A DNA stretch of 64,000 nt, from the NCBI GenBank assembly GCA_020637675.1, contig JACKKD010000004.1:32155-96154 (forward strand). The letters run 5' to 3'. Numbering within the stretch: the stretch's first letter is position 1; every line of letters begins with the position of its first letter. The translations under genes were made by a program, and so were the position numbers. Under the pieces are notes generated by a model. That model saw nothing but the letters and a program-made list of their open reading frames with translations, ran no database searches and was not told the origin of the DNA. Positions 24,207 to 32,616 of the stretch are shown here, in pieces. The DNA is from Paracoccaceae bacterium (GTDB taxonomy: Bacteria; Pseudomonadota; Alphaproteobacteria; Rhodobacterales; Rhodobacteraceae).

Positions 24207-25001
24207 ATGAGCGAACTGAGGCTGCACGACATGGGCGACATCGTTCTCGAGACGCGGGACCTGACCAAGCACTACGGCGGGGTCCACGCGCTGGAAGGCG
24301 CCAACTTCATCCTGCGCAAGGGCGAGCATGTGGCGATCATGGGCGATAACGGGGCGGGCAAGTCCACCTTCGTGCGCCAGATCACCGCAGTCGAACAGCG
24401 CACCCGGGGCGAGGTGGTCTTCGACGGCCGCGCGGTGCATTTCGCGGGCCCCCTGGAGGCGCGGGAGGCGGGGATCGAGACCGTGTTCCAGAACCTCGCG
24501 CTGGCCGACGATCTCGACGTGCCATCGAACCTCTTCCTCGGGCGTGAGAAGGTGCTCTTCAATCTCGGGCCTTTCTCGATCCTCGACCGCAAGGCGATGC
24601 GCGAGGCGACGATGCGAGGGCTGGAGAAGACCGGGGTGAAGATACCGAACATCCTCAACACGATCCGCAACATGTCGGGCGGGCAGCGGCAATGCGTGGC
24701 GATCGCCCGCACCGCGGCCTTCCATTCCAAGCTGACGATCATGGACGAACCCACCGCGGCGCTTGGCGTGCAGGAGACGGCGCAGGTGGAAAACATCATC
24801 CGGACGCTGAAGAAGCAGGGCGAACCCCTGATCCTCATCAGCCACAACATGCGGCAGGTCTTCGACCTGATGGACCGGATCGTCGTGTTCCGGCGCGGCC
24901 GCATCTGCGCCAACCTCAACGTCGCCGAGACCAACCCCGAAGACGTCGTGGCCTACATCACCGGCGCGAAGACCGGCGCCGAATACGCCGACGTGGCCTG
25001 A
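24207..25001 (+). CDS. sugar ABC transporter ATP-binding protein, single domain (FrcA-like)
   Basis: This 264-residue nucleotide-binding subunit has Walker A GDNGAGKST near residue 46, the signature MSGGQRQ near 155, and Walker B LTIMDEPTAAL with the H-loop ISHNM. Ribose-type ATPases usually carry two fused domains (about 500 residues). This one has a single domain, as in the fructose transporter FrcA of rhizobia. It starts 10 bases after the permease stop. It would energise uptake of the polyol used by the iol enzymes downstream. Confidence 0.9.
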   Translation: MSELRLHDMGDIVLETRDLTKHYGGVHALEGANFILRKGEHVAIMGDNGAGKSTFVRQITAVEQRTRGEVVFDGRAVHFAGPLEAREAGIETVFQNLALADDLDVPSNLFLGREKVLFNLGPFSILDRKAMREATMRGLEKTGVKIPNILNTIRNMSGGQRQCVAIARTAAFHSKLTIMDEPTAALGVQETAQVENIIRTLKKQGEPLILISHNMRQVFDLMDRIVVFRRGRICANLNVAETNPEDVVAYITGAKTGAEYADVA

Positions 25002-25021
25002 GCTTCCGAAAGGACCGACCC

Positions 25022-25921
25022 ATGAAGATCGCGCTTGATCCCTTCATGCACCGCCACCTGAGCCTTGACGAACTTCCCTTCAAGGTGAAGGAGCTTGGCT
25101 ACGACTGGATCGAACTCAGCCCCCGGGGCGATTTCCTCGAATGGTTCAAGGCGCCGCGGGTCTTCCCGGACCGGGTGAAGAGCTTCAGGAAGGCGCTGAA
25201 GAAGGCCGGTGTCGGCATCGCCTCGCTCCTGCCGATGTACCGCTGGGCCTCGAACGACGAGGCTGAGCGGCAGGCCGCCGTCCGCCACTGGAAGCGCGCC
25301 ATCGAGATCGCGGTGGAGATGGGCGTTGACACCATGAACTCCGAGTTCGGCCGGGGTCCGCACCCGGACAAGGGGTCCTGCTACTGCTGCCACACCGGCA
25401 GCATGATCGAGACCTGCGAGGACGCCTGGTGGCGGTCGATGGAGGAGCTTGTCCCGATCCTCGAGCGCGAGGGCATCAACCTGCACATCGAGCCCCACCC
25501 CGAGGACTGGTGCGAGACGATCCAGCCGGCGCTCGACATCATCCGCACGGTGAACTCGAAGCGGGTGCGGTTCCTCTACTGCGCGCCGCATACCTTCTAT
25601 TTCGGCGACGACACCAAGGCGATGCTGCGCGCGGCGGCGGATGTGCTCGCCCATGTCCATGTGGGCGACACCTTCAACCACAAGGCCAGTTCCGGCCTGC
25701 GCTACATCCTGAACCCGCCGGGGACGCAAGCGCGCGTGCACCAGCACCTGAACATCGGCCAGGGCGAGGTGCCCTGGGACGACTTTTTCGGCACGCTCGC
25801 CGAGATCGGCTTCGACGGCATCATGACCGCCTGCGTCTTCGCCTGGGAAGACAAGGCCGACGCCTCGGGCCGCTTCATGCGCGCCGAAATGCAGCGCTAC
25901 ATCGACACGTATTGGAAGTAA
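25022..25921 (+). CDS. sugar phosphate isomerase/epimerase (TIM barrel)
   Basis: This 299-residue member of the xylose isomerase-like TIM-barrel family has possible metal ligands in INLHIEPHPEDW (Glu, His), FLYCAPHTFYFGDD and AHVHVGDTFNH (His, Asp). A Cys-rich stretch, KGSCYCCHTG, near residue 122 is unusual for the family. The reaction may be inosose isomerisation or epimerisation. It follows the ATPase gene by 20 bases and precedes iolG by 10, so it belongs to the inositol operon. The precise substrate cannot be read. Confidence 0.82.
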   Translation: MKIALDPFMHRHLSLDELPFKVKELGYDWIELSPRGDFLEWFKAPRVFPDRVKSFRKALKKAGVGIASLLPMYRWASNDEAERQAAVRHWKRAIEIAVEMGVDTMNSEFGRGPHPDKGSCYCCHTGSMIETCEDAWWRSMEELVPILEREGINLHIEPHPEDWCETIQPALDIIRTVNSKRVRFLYCAPHTFYFGDDTKAMLRAAADVLAHVHVGDTFNHKASSGLRYILNPPGTQARVHQHLNIGQGEVPWDDFFGTLAEIGFDGIMTACVFAWEDKADASGRFMRAEMQRYIDTYWK

Positions 25922-25931
25922 GGGTCGGAAA

Positions 25932-26942
25932 ATGACTTTGAGAATTGGGGTGATCGGCACCGGCGCCATCGGCCGGGACCACGCGCGGCGCATCCAGCAG
26001 GTGCTTTCGGGCGGCGAGATCGTGGCGCTTTCGGACGTGAACCGCGCCTCGGCCGAGGCCGTGCGCGCGGACATCGCGCCGAACGCCGAGGTCTTCGCCA
26101 CGGGCGAGGAACTCGTCGACTCGCCAAAGGTTGATGCGGTGCTCGTCACCTCCTGGGGCACGACGCACGAGCAATATGTGCTGGCGGCCATCGCGGCGGG
26201 AAAGCCGTGCTTCTGCGAGAAGCCCCTGGCGACGACCGCCGAAGGCGCCAGGCGCATCGTCGATGCCGAGGTCGCCCGCGGCAAGCGACTGGTGCAGGTC
26301 GGCTTCATGCGCCGCTACGACGCCGGCTATGTCGCGCTTAAGGACGCGGTGCGGACCCATACCGGCGCGCCGATCATGGTCCATGCCGCGCACCGCAACC
26401 CCGCGGTGCCGGAGCAATACATCACGCCGATGGCGATCCACGACACGCTGATCCACGAGATCGACGTGTTCCGCTGGCTTCTGGACGACGACTACGTCTC
26501 GGCGCGGGTGATCTTCCCGCGCAAGGCGGCGCGGTCGCACGGGAAGCTTCGCGACCCGCAGATCGTGGTGCTGGAAACCGCCCGGGGCGTGGTGATCGAC
26601 GTCGAGATCTTCGTCAACTGCCACTATGGCTACGACATCCAGTGCGAGGTGGTGGGCGAGGACGGCATTGCCCGGCTGCCCGAGCCGATGGCAATCCAGA
26701 TGCGGCTCGACGCCAAGCTGCAGAACGCCATCCTGACCGACTGGAAGGACCGCTTCGTCGCTTCCTACGATGTAGAGCTTCAGGATTTCCTGAAGGCCGC
26801 CAAACTTGGCACTGCCTCGGGACCGACGTCCTGGGACGGGTACATGGCCGCCGTCACCTCCGACGCCTGTGTGCAGGCGCAGGAGAGGGATGGCGAGGCC
26901 GTCGCCATCCGTACCCCCGCGCGCCCCGCGCTATATGCCTGA
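25932..26942 (+). CDS. iolG: inositol 2-dehydrogenase
   Basis: This 336-residue Gfo/Idh/MocA enzyme has the Rossmann motif GVIGTGAIGRDHARR and EKP in CFCEKPLATT near residue 97. Its catalytic motif is HDTLIHEIDVFRWLL with Asp and His; QVGFMRRYDAGY and HRNPAVPEQYI are strongly IolG-like. It oxidises myo-inositol to scyllo-inosose with NAD. It is the third intact dehydrogenase of this superfamily in 10 kb and the one inside the iol operon, so it is the best candidate for the true IolG. Confidence 0.9.
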   Translation: MTLRIGVIGTGAIGRDHARRIQQVLSGGEIVALSDVNRASAEAVRADIAPNAEVFATGEELVDSPKVDAVLVTSWGTTHEQYVLAAIAAGKPCFCEKPLATTAEGARRIVDAEVARGKRLVQVGFMRRYDAGYVALKDAVRTHTGAPIMVHAAHRNPAVPEQYITPMAIHDTLIHEIDVFRWLLDDDYVSARVIFPRKAARSHGKLRDPQIVVLETARGVVIDVEIFVNCHYGYDIQCEVVGEDGIARLPEPMAIQMRLDAKLQNAILTDWKDRFVASYDVELQDFLKAAKLGTASGPTSWDGYMAAVTSDACVQAQERDGEAVAIRTPARPALYA

Positions 26943-26951
26943 GGTGATCCG

Positions 26952-27737
26952 ATGCGCTTTGCCATGAACCATATCGCAGCGCCGAAACTCGCGCTGCCCG
27001 ACTTCTTCGCCATGGCACGCCGGCTTGGCGCGACCGAGGTGGAGATCCGCAACGATCTGCCAGATGTCCTGGGCAGCTGGAAGCCCGCCGACGTGAAGGC
27101 GGCGGCCGAGGCGGCCGGCGTCACGATCCTGTCGATCAACGCGCTCTACCCCTTCAACGTCTGGAAGGGCGACCTGCCGGCGCGGGCCGAGAAGATGGCC
27201 GACTACGCCGCCGCCTGCGGTGCCCGGGCGCTGGTGATGTGCCCGCTCAACGACGGCACGCCCGTTGGCCATTCGGCGGTCGTGGCGGCGCTCGAGGCCA
27301 TGGCGCCGATCCTGCGCGACCGGGGCGTGATGGGGCTTGTGGAGCCCCTGGGCTTTCCCGTCTCGTCGCTCAGGACCAAGCGCGAGGCAATCGCCGCAAT
27401 CGAAGAGGCGGCGGGCTGGGACGTCTACCGGCTTCTTCACGACACCTTCCATCACCACCTTGCGGGCGAGACGGAGTTCTACCCGCGCCGCACGGCGCTC
27501 GTGCACATCTCGGGGGTGACCGATCCGGCGATCGCCGTGAAGGACATGCTCGACGCGCACCGGGTGCTCGTCGATGCCAGTGATCGTCTGGAGAACATCG
27601 CGCAAATCAGGGCGCTTCTCGCGGCAGGCTACGAGGGCCCCATCAGCTTCGAGCCCTTCGCGGCCGAGGTCCACGACTTGCCTGACCCCGAGGCGGCGCT
27701 GCGCGAGAGTATCGGCTTCGTGAGGGGCGCGGTCTGA
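26952..27737 (+). CDS. TIM-barrel isomerase, IolI/IolH-like
   Basis: This 261-residue xylose isomerase-like TIM-barrel protein starts MRFAMNHIAAPKLALPDFFA. Candidate metal ligands are GLVEPLGFP (Glu), LLHDTFHHHLAG (Asp, His), LVHISGVTD (His) and ISFEPFA (Glu). This matches 2-keto-myo-inositol isomerase (IolI) in length and order, interconverting inososes so that other isomers can enter the pathway. It lies nine bases after iolG. IolH-type proteins are the alternative. Confidence 0.8.
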   Translation: MRFAMNHIAAPKLALPDFFAMARRLGATEVEIRNDLPDVLGSWKPADVKAAAEAAGVTILSINALYPFNVWKGDLPARAEKMADYAAACGARALVMCPLNDGTPVGHSAVVAALEAMAPILRDRGVMGLVEPLGFPVSSLRTKREAIAAIEEAAGWDVYRLLHDTFHHHLAGETEFYPRRTALVHISGVTDPAIAVKDMLDAHRVLVDASDRLENIAQIRALLAAGYEGPISFEPFAAEVHDLPDPEAALRESIGFVRGAV

Positions 27738-27770
27738 GCCATCCGGGCGGGGGCGGCGGTGTCTCCCCGG

Positions 27771-27803
27771 CGCCCCCACCGAGGTATTTGGGGCAAGATG
27801 AAG
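27771..27803 (+). repeat. short intergenic element, copy 1
   Basis: CGCCCCCACCGAGGTATTTG continuing into GGGCAAGATGAAG lies between the IolI-like gene and iolC. A related element lies at 53118-53146 on the minus strand (CCCCCGGGGAGTATTTCACG, then ACAGAAAG). Both directly precede a gene in its direction of transcription. Similar motifs recur in Rhodobacterales intergenic DNA as far as I recall; this was not checked. Confidence 0.4.
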
Positions 27804-27812
27804 GAAGCGGGA

Positions 27813-29723
27813 ATGAAGACTTATGACCTCATCACGATCGGCCGGGCGGGGGTGGACCTTTACGGGGCGCAGATCGGCGGGCGGCTGGAGGACATGGGCT
27901 CATTCCGGAAGTATATCGGCGGGTCCCCGACGAACATCGCCTGCGGGACAGCGCGGCTGGGGTTGAAGTCGGCGCTGATCACGCGGGTGGGCGACGAGCA
28001 TATGGGCCGATTCATCCGCGAGCAGCTGGAGCGCGAGGGCGTGGACGTGCGGGGGGTGAAGACCGACCCGGAGCGGCTGACGGCGCTGGTCATCCTCGGC
28101 ATCCGCGACGAGGAGCAGTTTCCGCTGATCTTCTACCGCGAGAACTGCGCCGACATGGCGCTGTCGGAGGAGGACATCGACGAGGGGTTCATCGCCGAGG
28201 CGCGGTCGGTGCTGGCAACCGGTACGCACCTTTCCCATCCGCGGACCGAGGCGGCGGTCGTGAAGGCACTGAATCTCGCCCGCAAGCACGGGGCGAAGAC
28301 GGCCCTGGATATCGACTACCGCCCCAATCTCTGGGGCGTGGCGGGGCATGGCGCGGGCGAGAGCCGCTTCGTGGAAAGCGCCAAGGTCACCGCGAAGCTG
28401 CAATCGACGTTGCATCTTTTCGACCTCATCGTCGGCACGGAGGAGGAGTTTCACATCGCCGGCGGCTCGACCGATACAGTGGCTGCGCTGCGGGCGGTGC
28501 GGGCCGTGACTGCGGCAACGCTTGTCTGCAAGCGCGGCGCGAAGGGTGCCGTTGCCTTCGAGGGGCCGATCCCCGAGAGCCTCGACTCGGGAGAGGCGGG
28601 GCCGGGATTCCCGATCGAGGTCTTCAACGTGCTCGGCGCCGGCGACGGGTTCTTCTCGGGGTTGATGAAGGGCTGGCTCGACGGCGAGACCTGGCCGCGC
28701 GCGCTCGAATACGCCAATGCCTGCGGCGCCTTCGCGGTTTCGCGGCACGGCTGCACGCCGGCCTATCCGAGCCTGGAGGAGCTGAGGTTCTTCCTGACGC
28801 GCGGCATCGTGCGGCCCGATCTGAGAAACGACGCGGAGCTGGAGCAGATCCACTGGTCCACCAACCGCAAGGGCGACTGGTCGAGCCTCAGGACCTTCGC
28901 CTTCGACCATCGCGCGCAGCTTGAGGAGATGGCAGGATACTCGGCCCGGAAGGGCGCCGCGTTCAAGGAGCTCTGCCTGAAGGCGACGCTGCGCGTGGCC
29001 GGCGGACGGCCGGGTTACGGCATCCTTTGCGACAGCCGGATCGGCCGGCGGGCGCTCCATGCCGCCTCCGGCAGCGGACTCTGGATCGGACGGCCCTGCG
29101 AATGGCCTGGCTCGCGGCCGCTCAGGCTCGAGCCCGAGCTTGGCCCCGATTGCGGCGGACTGGAGGAATGGGCCCGCGAGAATGTGGTGAAGGTGCTGTG
29201 CTTCTGCCATCCCGACGACACGGCCGCGGTCCGGGCCGAGCAGGAGGCGACGGTGAAGCGGCTCTTCGCGGCGGCGCGGCGTAACGGGCTCGAGTTCCTG
29301 CTGGAGGTCATCCCCTCCAAGGTCGCGCCGGTGGGCGACACCACGACGGCGACGCTGATCCGCCAGTTCTATGCGGCGGGAGTCTTCCCCGACTGGTGGA
29401 AACTCGAACCGATGAGGACGAAGGCGGCCTGGGAGAATGCCATCGCCGCCATCCGGGAACATGACCGCTACACCCGGGGAATCGTCGTCCTCGGGCTCGA
29501 TGCGCCGGAGGCGGAACTCGCCGCCTCGTTCGAGGTGGCGGCGGGGTTCGATCTGGTGAAGGGCTTTGCCGTCGGCCGCACGATCTTCGGCGACGTGGCG
29601 CGGGGCTGGATGGCGGGCGATCTGGCCGATGCCGAGGCCGTGGCAGAAATGGCCCGGCGATACGCGCGGCTCTGCGATATCTGGGACAGGGCGCGGGCCG
29701 CCGCGCGGGAGAAGGCAGCATGA
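27813..29723 (+). CDS. iolC: 5-dehydro-2-deoxygluconokinase fused to a DUF2090 domain
   Basis: This is a 636-residue two-domain protein. Residues 1-325 are a PfkB-type kinase: GGSPTNIACGTARLG near 36, and the anion-hole/catalytic motif LGAGDGFFSG near 274. It phosphorylates 5-dehydro-2-deoxygluconate. From about residue 330 to the end is DUF2090, an aldolase-like TIM barrel (FLLEVIPSKVAPVG, GIVVLGLDAPEAEL). In alphaproteobacteria this fusion is thought to replace the separate aldolase IolJ. No iolJ is seen nearby, which supports that view. ATG 27813 has AAGGAAG upstream. Its stop overlaps a 21-codon ORF. Confidence 0.93.
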   Translation: MKTYDLITIGRAGVDLYGAQIGGRLEDMGSFRKYIGGSPTNIACGTARLGLKSALITRVGDEHMGRFIREQLEREGVDVRGVKTDPERLTALVILGIRDEEQFPLIFYRENCADMALSEEDIDEGFIAEARSVLATGTHLSHPRTEAAVVKALNLARKHGAKTALDIDYRPNLWGVAGHGAGESRFVESAKVTAKLQSTLHLFDLIVGTEEEFHIAGGSTDTVAALRAVRAVTAATLVCKRGAKGAVAFEGPIPESLDSGEAGPGFPIEVFNVLGAGDGFFSGLMKGWLDGETWPRALEYANACGAFAVSRHGCTPAYPSLEELRFFLTRGIVRPDLRNDAELEQIHWSTNRKGDWSSLRTFAFDHRAQLEEMAGYSARKGAAFKELCLKATLRVAGGRPGYGILCDSRIGRRALHAASGSGLWIGRPCEWPGSRPLRLEPELGPDCGGLEEWARENVVKVLCFCHPDDTAAVRAEQEATVKRLFAAARRNGLEFLLEVIPSKVAPVGDTTTATLIRQFYAAGVFPDWWKLEPMRTKAAWENAIAAIREHDRYTRGIVVLGLDAPEAELAASFEVAAGFDLVKGFAVGRTIFGDVARGWMAGDLADAEAVAEMARRYARLCDIWDRARAAAREKAA

Positions 29724-29785
29724 GCATGTTCAGCAGAAGCAGCAACCGGTTCCGGGGTTCGAACCTGCGGGGGAAGGCAGAATGA
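29720..29785 (+). CDS. 21-codon ORF overlapping iolC and iolD by ATGA junctions
   Basis: An ATG at 29720 overlaps the iolC stop (ATGA, 29720-29723). Its own TGA at 29783-29785 overlaps the iolD start (ATGA, 29782-29785). The peptide begins MSMFSRSSNRF and ends NLRGKAE; it is basic and serine-rich with no membrane segment. Its 3' part contains GGGGGAAGG, the iolD ribosome-binding site. It could be a true microprotein or a re-initiation relay that couples iolC and iolD translation. No family was recognised. Confidence 0.45.
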   Translation: MSMFSRSSNRFRGSNLRGKAE

Positions 29786-31617
29786 GCGGGACGGTGAGAC
29801 TGACGGCGGCGCAGGCGATGGTGCGCTGGCTCTCGGTGCAGATGACGGAAGAGGGGACGCGCTTCATCGAGGGTGTATGGGCGATCTTCGGACATGGCAA
29901 CGTGGCGGGGATCGGAGAGGCGCTGCACGGGATCGGCGCGGCACTACCGACCTGGCGGGGCCAGAACGAGCAGACCATGGCCCACGCAGCCATCGCCTAT
30001 GCCAAGACGCTCAGGCGGCGGCGGGCGCAGGCGGTGACCTCATCGATCGGGCCGGGGGCCACCAACATGGTGACGGCGGCGGCGCTGGCGCACGTCAACC
30101 GGCTGCCCGTGCTCTTCATTCCGGGCGATGTCTTCGCCAACCGCCGGCCGGACCCCGTGTTGCAGCAGATCGAGGACTTCGACGATGGCACGGTCAGCGC
30201 CAACGACTGCTTCAGGCCGGTCGTGCGCTACTTTGACCGGATCGCCCGGCCCGAGCATCTTCTGACCTGCCTGCCGCGGGCGCTGGCGGTGATGACCGAT
30301 CCGGCGAACTGCGGGCCGGTCTGCCTCGCCTTCTGCCAGGACGTGCAGGCGGAGGCCTACGACTACCCCGAGAGCTTCTTTTCGCCTAGGGTCTGGCGCA
30401 TCCGCCGGCCGGAGCCGGACCCGCGCGAGGTTGCGGACCTGGCGGCGCTGATCCGCGCCGCGAAGACACCGGTGATCGTCTCGGGCGGGGGGGTGATCTA
30501 TTCCGGGGCGGAGGCCGATCTCGCGGCCTTTGCCAAGGCGCACAACATCCCCTTGGTGGAAACCCAGGCGGGCAAGGGCGCGACGGGATGGGACAATCCC
30601 ATGAACTTCGGCTCGCCCGGAGTCACGGGGTCCGACTGCGCCAACGCGCTCTGCGCGCGGGCCGATCTGGTGATCGGCGTCGGCACCCGGTTCCAGGACT
30701 TCACCACGGGAAGCTGGACCGTGTTCGGCAACCCGGAGCGGCGACTCGTCTCGGTCAACCTCGCGGGCTACGACGCGACGAAGCATGGCGCCGTGCCCTG
30801 CGTGGGGGACGCCAAGGTGGTGCTCGCCAGGCTTTCCGCCGCACTCGGATCGCACAAGGCGCCTGCCTTCGACCAAGACGCGCGGCTTGCTTGGCACGAG
30901 GCGGTGCGGCGCGTGACGGCGGCGCCCGAGGGCGAGACGAATGCCTTGCCCACCGATGCCCAGGTCATCGGCGCGGTGCAGCGGATGGCGACGAAGGACA
31001 CGCTCGTGATGTGCGCGGCCGGCACCATGCCCGGTGCGCTGCAAGTCCTCTGGCAGGCGGCGGCAGGCGGCTACCACATGGAATACGGCTATTCGTGCAT
31101 GGGCTACGAGGTCGCCGGTGCAATGGGCATCAAGCTCGCCGCGCCCGCGAAGGAAGTCGTCTGCTTCGTCGGCGACGGCAGCTACATGATGGCGAATTCG
31201 GAGCTTGCGACGGCGGTGATGCGGCGCGTGCCCTTCACCGTGGTCCTGACCGACAACCGCGGCTATGGCTGCATCAACCGGTTGCAGCAGGAATGCGGCG
31301 GGGCCGAGTTCAACAACATGTACAAGGACAGCAACGTCGAGGTGCAGCCCGAGATCGACTTCGTCTCCCATGCGCGGGCGATGGGTGCCCACGCGGAAAA
31401 GGCCGCGACCATCGCCGAACTTGAGGCGCGGATCGTCGCCGCGCGGGGCCGCGACATCCCCACAGTCATCGTCATCGACACCGACGCGGTGTCTGGCACC
31501 GGCGCGGGCGGACACTGGTGGGACGTGGCCGTGCCCGAGGCTGGCGGACCGGAGCGGCTGGAGCGGGCCCGGGCGAAGTACACCGCGCAGGTCAGGCGGC
31601 AGAACGTCGTGAACTGA
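29782..31617 (+). CDS. iolD: 3D-(3,5/4)-trihydroxycyclohexane-1,2-dione hydrolase
   Basis: This 611-residue thiamine-diphosphate enzyme opens the cyclohexanedione ring in myo-inositol catabolism. It has the three-domain acetolactate synthase-like layout. The N-terminal PYR domain contains IFGHGNVAGIGEAL and GQNEQTMAHAA; a middle domain follows (KTPVIVSGGGVIYSGA). The C-terminal PP domain has FVGDGSYMMANSELATAV near residue 465, then LTDNRGYGCINRLQ, giving the Mg/ThDP-binding GDG...N pattern. ATG 29782 is in an ATGA overlap with the short ORF. iolE follows after an 86-base gap holding a hairpin. Confidence 0.94.
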   Translation: MSGTVRLTAAQAMVRWLSVQMTEEGTRFIEGVWAIFGHGNVAGIGEALHGIGAALPTWRGQNEQTMAHAAIAYAKTLRRRRAQAVTSSIGPGATNMVTAAALAHVNRLPVLFIPGDVFANRRPDPVLQQIEDFDDGTVSANDCFRPVVRYFDRIARPEHLLTCLPRALAVMTDPANCGPVCLAFCQDVQAEAYDYPESFFSPRVWRIRRPEPDPREVADLAALIRAAKTPVIVSGGGVIYSGAEADLAAFAKAHNIPLVETQAGKGATGWDNPMNFGSPGVTGSDCANALCARADLVIGVGTRFQDFTTGSWTVFGNPERRLVSVNLAGYDATKHGAVPCVGDAKVVLARLSAALGSHKAPAFDQDARLAWHEAVRRVTAAPEGETNALPTDAQVIGAVQRMATKDTLVMCAAGTMPGALQVLWQAAAGGYHMEYGYSCMGYEVAGAMGIKLAAPAKEVVCFVGDGSYMMANSELATAVMRRVPFTVVLTDNRGYGCINRLQQECGGAEFNNMYKDSNVEVQPEIDFVSHARAMGAHAEKAATIAELEARIVAARGRDIPTVIVIDTDAVSGTGAGGHWWDVAVPEAGGPERLERARAKYTAQVRRQNVVN

Positions 31618-31653
31618 GGCGGGGTGCGGAGGCGGGGCCCCCGGACGCCGGCG

Positions 31654-31688
31654 TTTTCGGGCCAGGAGGAGATTCTGGCCCCCGAAAA
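31654..31688 (+). other. iolD-iolE intercistronic stem-loop
   Basis: TTTTCGGG-CCAG (31654-31665) pairs with CTGG and CCCGAAAA (31675-31678 and 31681-31688), giving twelve base pairs with a two-base bulge. The nine-base loop contains GAGGAG. It ends 15 bases before iolE and may influence mRNA processing or iolE translation. Confidence 0.5.
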
Positions 31689-31703
31689 GAGAGAGACAGA
31701 GAG

Positions 31704-32612
31704 ATGATCCTTTACGGCACCAACCCCATCGCCTGGTCGAACGACGACGACTGGTCGATCGGCGACCAGTTCACGCTCGACGACTGCCTGTCCGATTGCC
31801 GGAAAATCGGCTTCGACGGGATCGAGAAAGGCCACAAGATGCCCGACGACGGCGCGGCCCTGAAGGCCGCGCTTGGCGCCTACGGACTCCGGTTCGCGGC
31901 AGGCTGGTTCTCCACGAACCTTCTCGTCAACGACATCGAGACGGAGAAGGCGCGGCTCAAGGAATGGATCGACTTCACCAAGGCCGCGGGCGGCGATCAC
32001 ATCAACGCCTGCGAGTGCTCCAATACCGTCCACGGCAACGACAAGGTTGCGGTGAACGACCGGCCGATCCTGTCGGAGGCCGACTGGGACAGGTTCTCGC
32101 GCGGCTACGAGGCGCTTTCCAAGTTCGCGCATGATCATGGTGTGAAGATGGGCTACCATCACCACATGGGGACGATCATTGAAAGTGCTGCCGACATCGA
32201 CCGGTTCATGGCGATGGCGGGCCCCTATACGCGGCTCCTGCTCGACACCGGGCACTGCACCTTCGGCGGTGCCGACCCGGCTGAGGTGGCGCGCAGGTAC
32301 ATGGACCGCGTCACCCATATCCACGCCAAGAACGTCCGGCCGGACATCGCCCGCGAGGTACGGGAAAAGGGGCTCTCCTTCCTCGAAGGGGTGCGCCGCG
32401 GGGCCTTCACCGTGCCGGGCGACCCCGAGGGTTGCGTCGCCTTCGAGCCGGTGCTGAAGATCGCGGCCGAGCACGGCTATCAGGGCTGGCTGGTGATCGA
32501 GGCAGAGCAGGACAGCGCCGTGCGCAATCCGTTCCACTACCAGGACATGGGCTTCAGGGCGCTGAGGCGGATGGCGCGCGAGGCGGGGCTCGACCGGGCG
32601 GAGGCCGCCTGA
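31704..32612 (+). CDS. iolE: myo-inosose-2 dehydratase
   Basis: This 302-residue TIM-barrel lyase converts 2-keto-myo-inositol to the trihydroxycyclohexanedione used by IolD. Characteristic IolE sequence includes ILYGTNPIAWSNDDDW, then GFDGIEKGHKMP, MGYHHHMGTIIE, LLLDTGHCTFGG, ITHIHAKNVR-like VTHIHAKNVRPDI and GWLVIEAEQD. These carry the expected Glu, Asp, His and Glu metal ligands. The upstream region is purine-rich (GAGAGACAGAGAG) with no strong ribosome-binding site, so coupling through the hairpin region is possible. A small membrane-protein gene follows after four bases. Confidence 0.94.
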   Translation: MILYGTNPIAWSNDDDWSIGDQFTLDDCLSDCRKIGFDGIEKGHKMPDDGAALKAALGAYGLRFAAGWFSTNLLVNDIETEKARLKEWIDFTKAAGGDHINACECSNTVHGNDKVAVNDRPILSEADWDRFSRGYEALSKFAHDHGVKMGYHHHMGTIIESAADIDRFMAMAGPYTRLLLDTGHCTFGGADPAEVARRYMDRVTHIHAKNVRPDIAREVREKGLSFLEGVRRGAFTVPGDPEGCVAFEPVLKIAAEHGYQGWLVIEAEQDSAVRNPFHYQDMGFRALRRMAREAGLDRAEAA

Positions 32613-32616
32613 CGCG

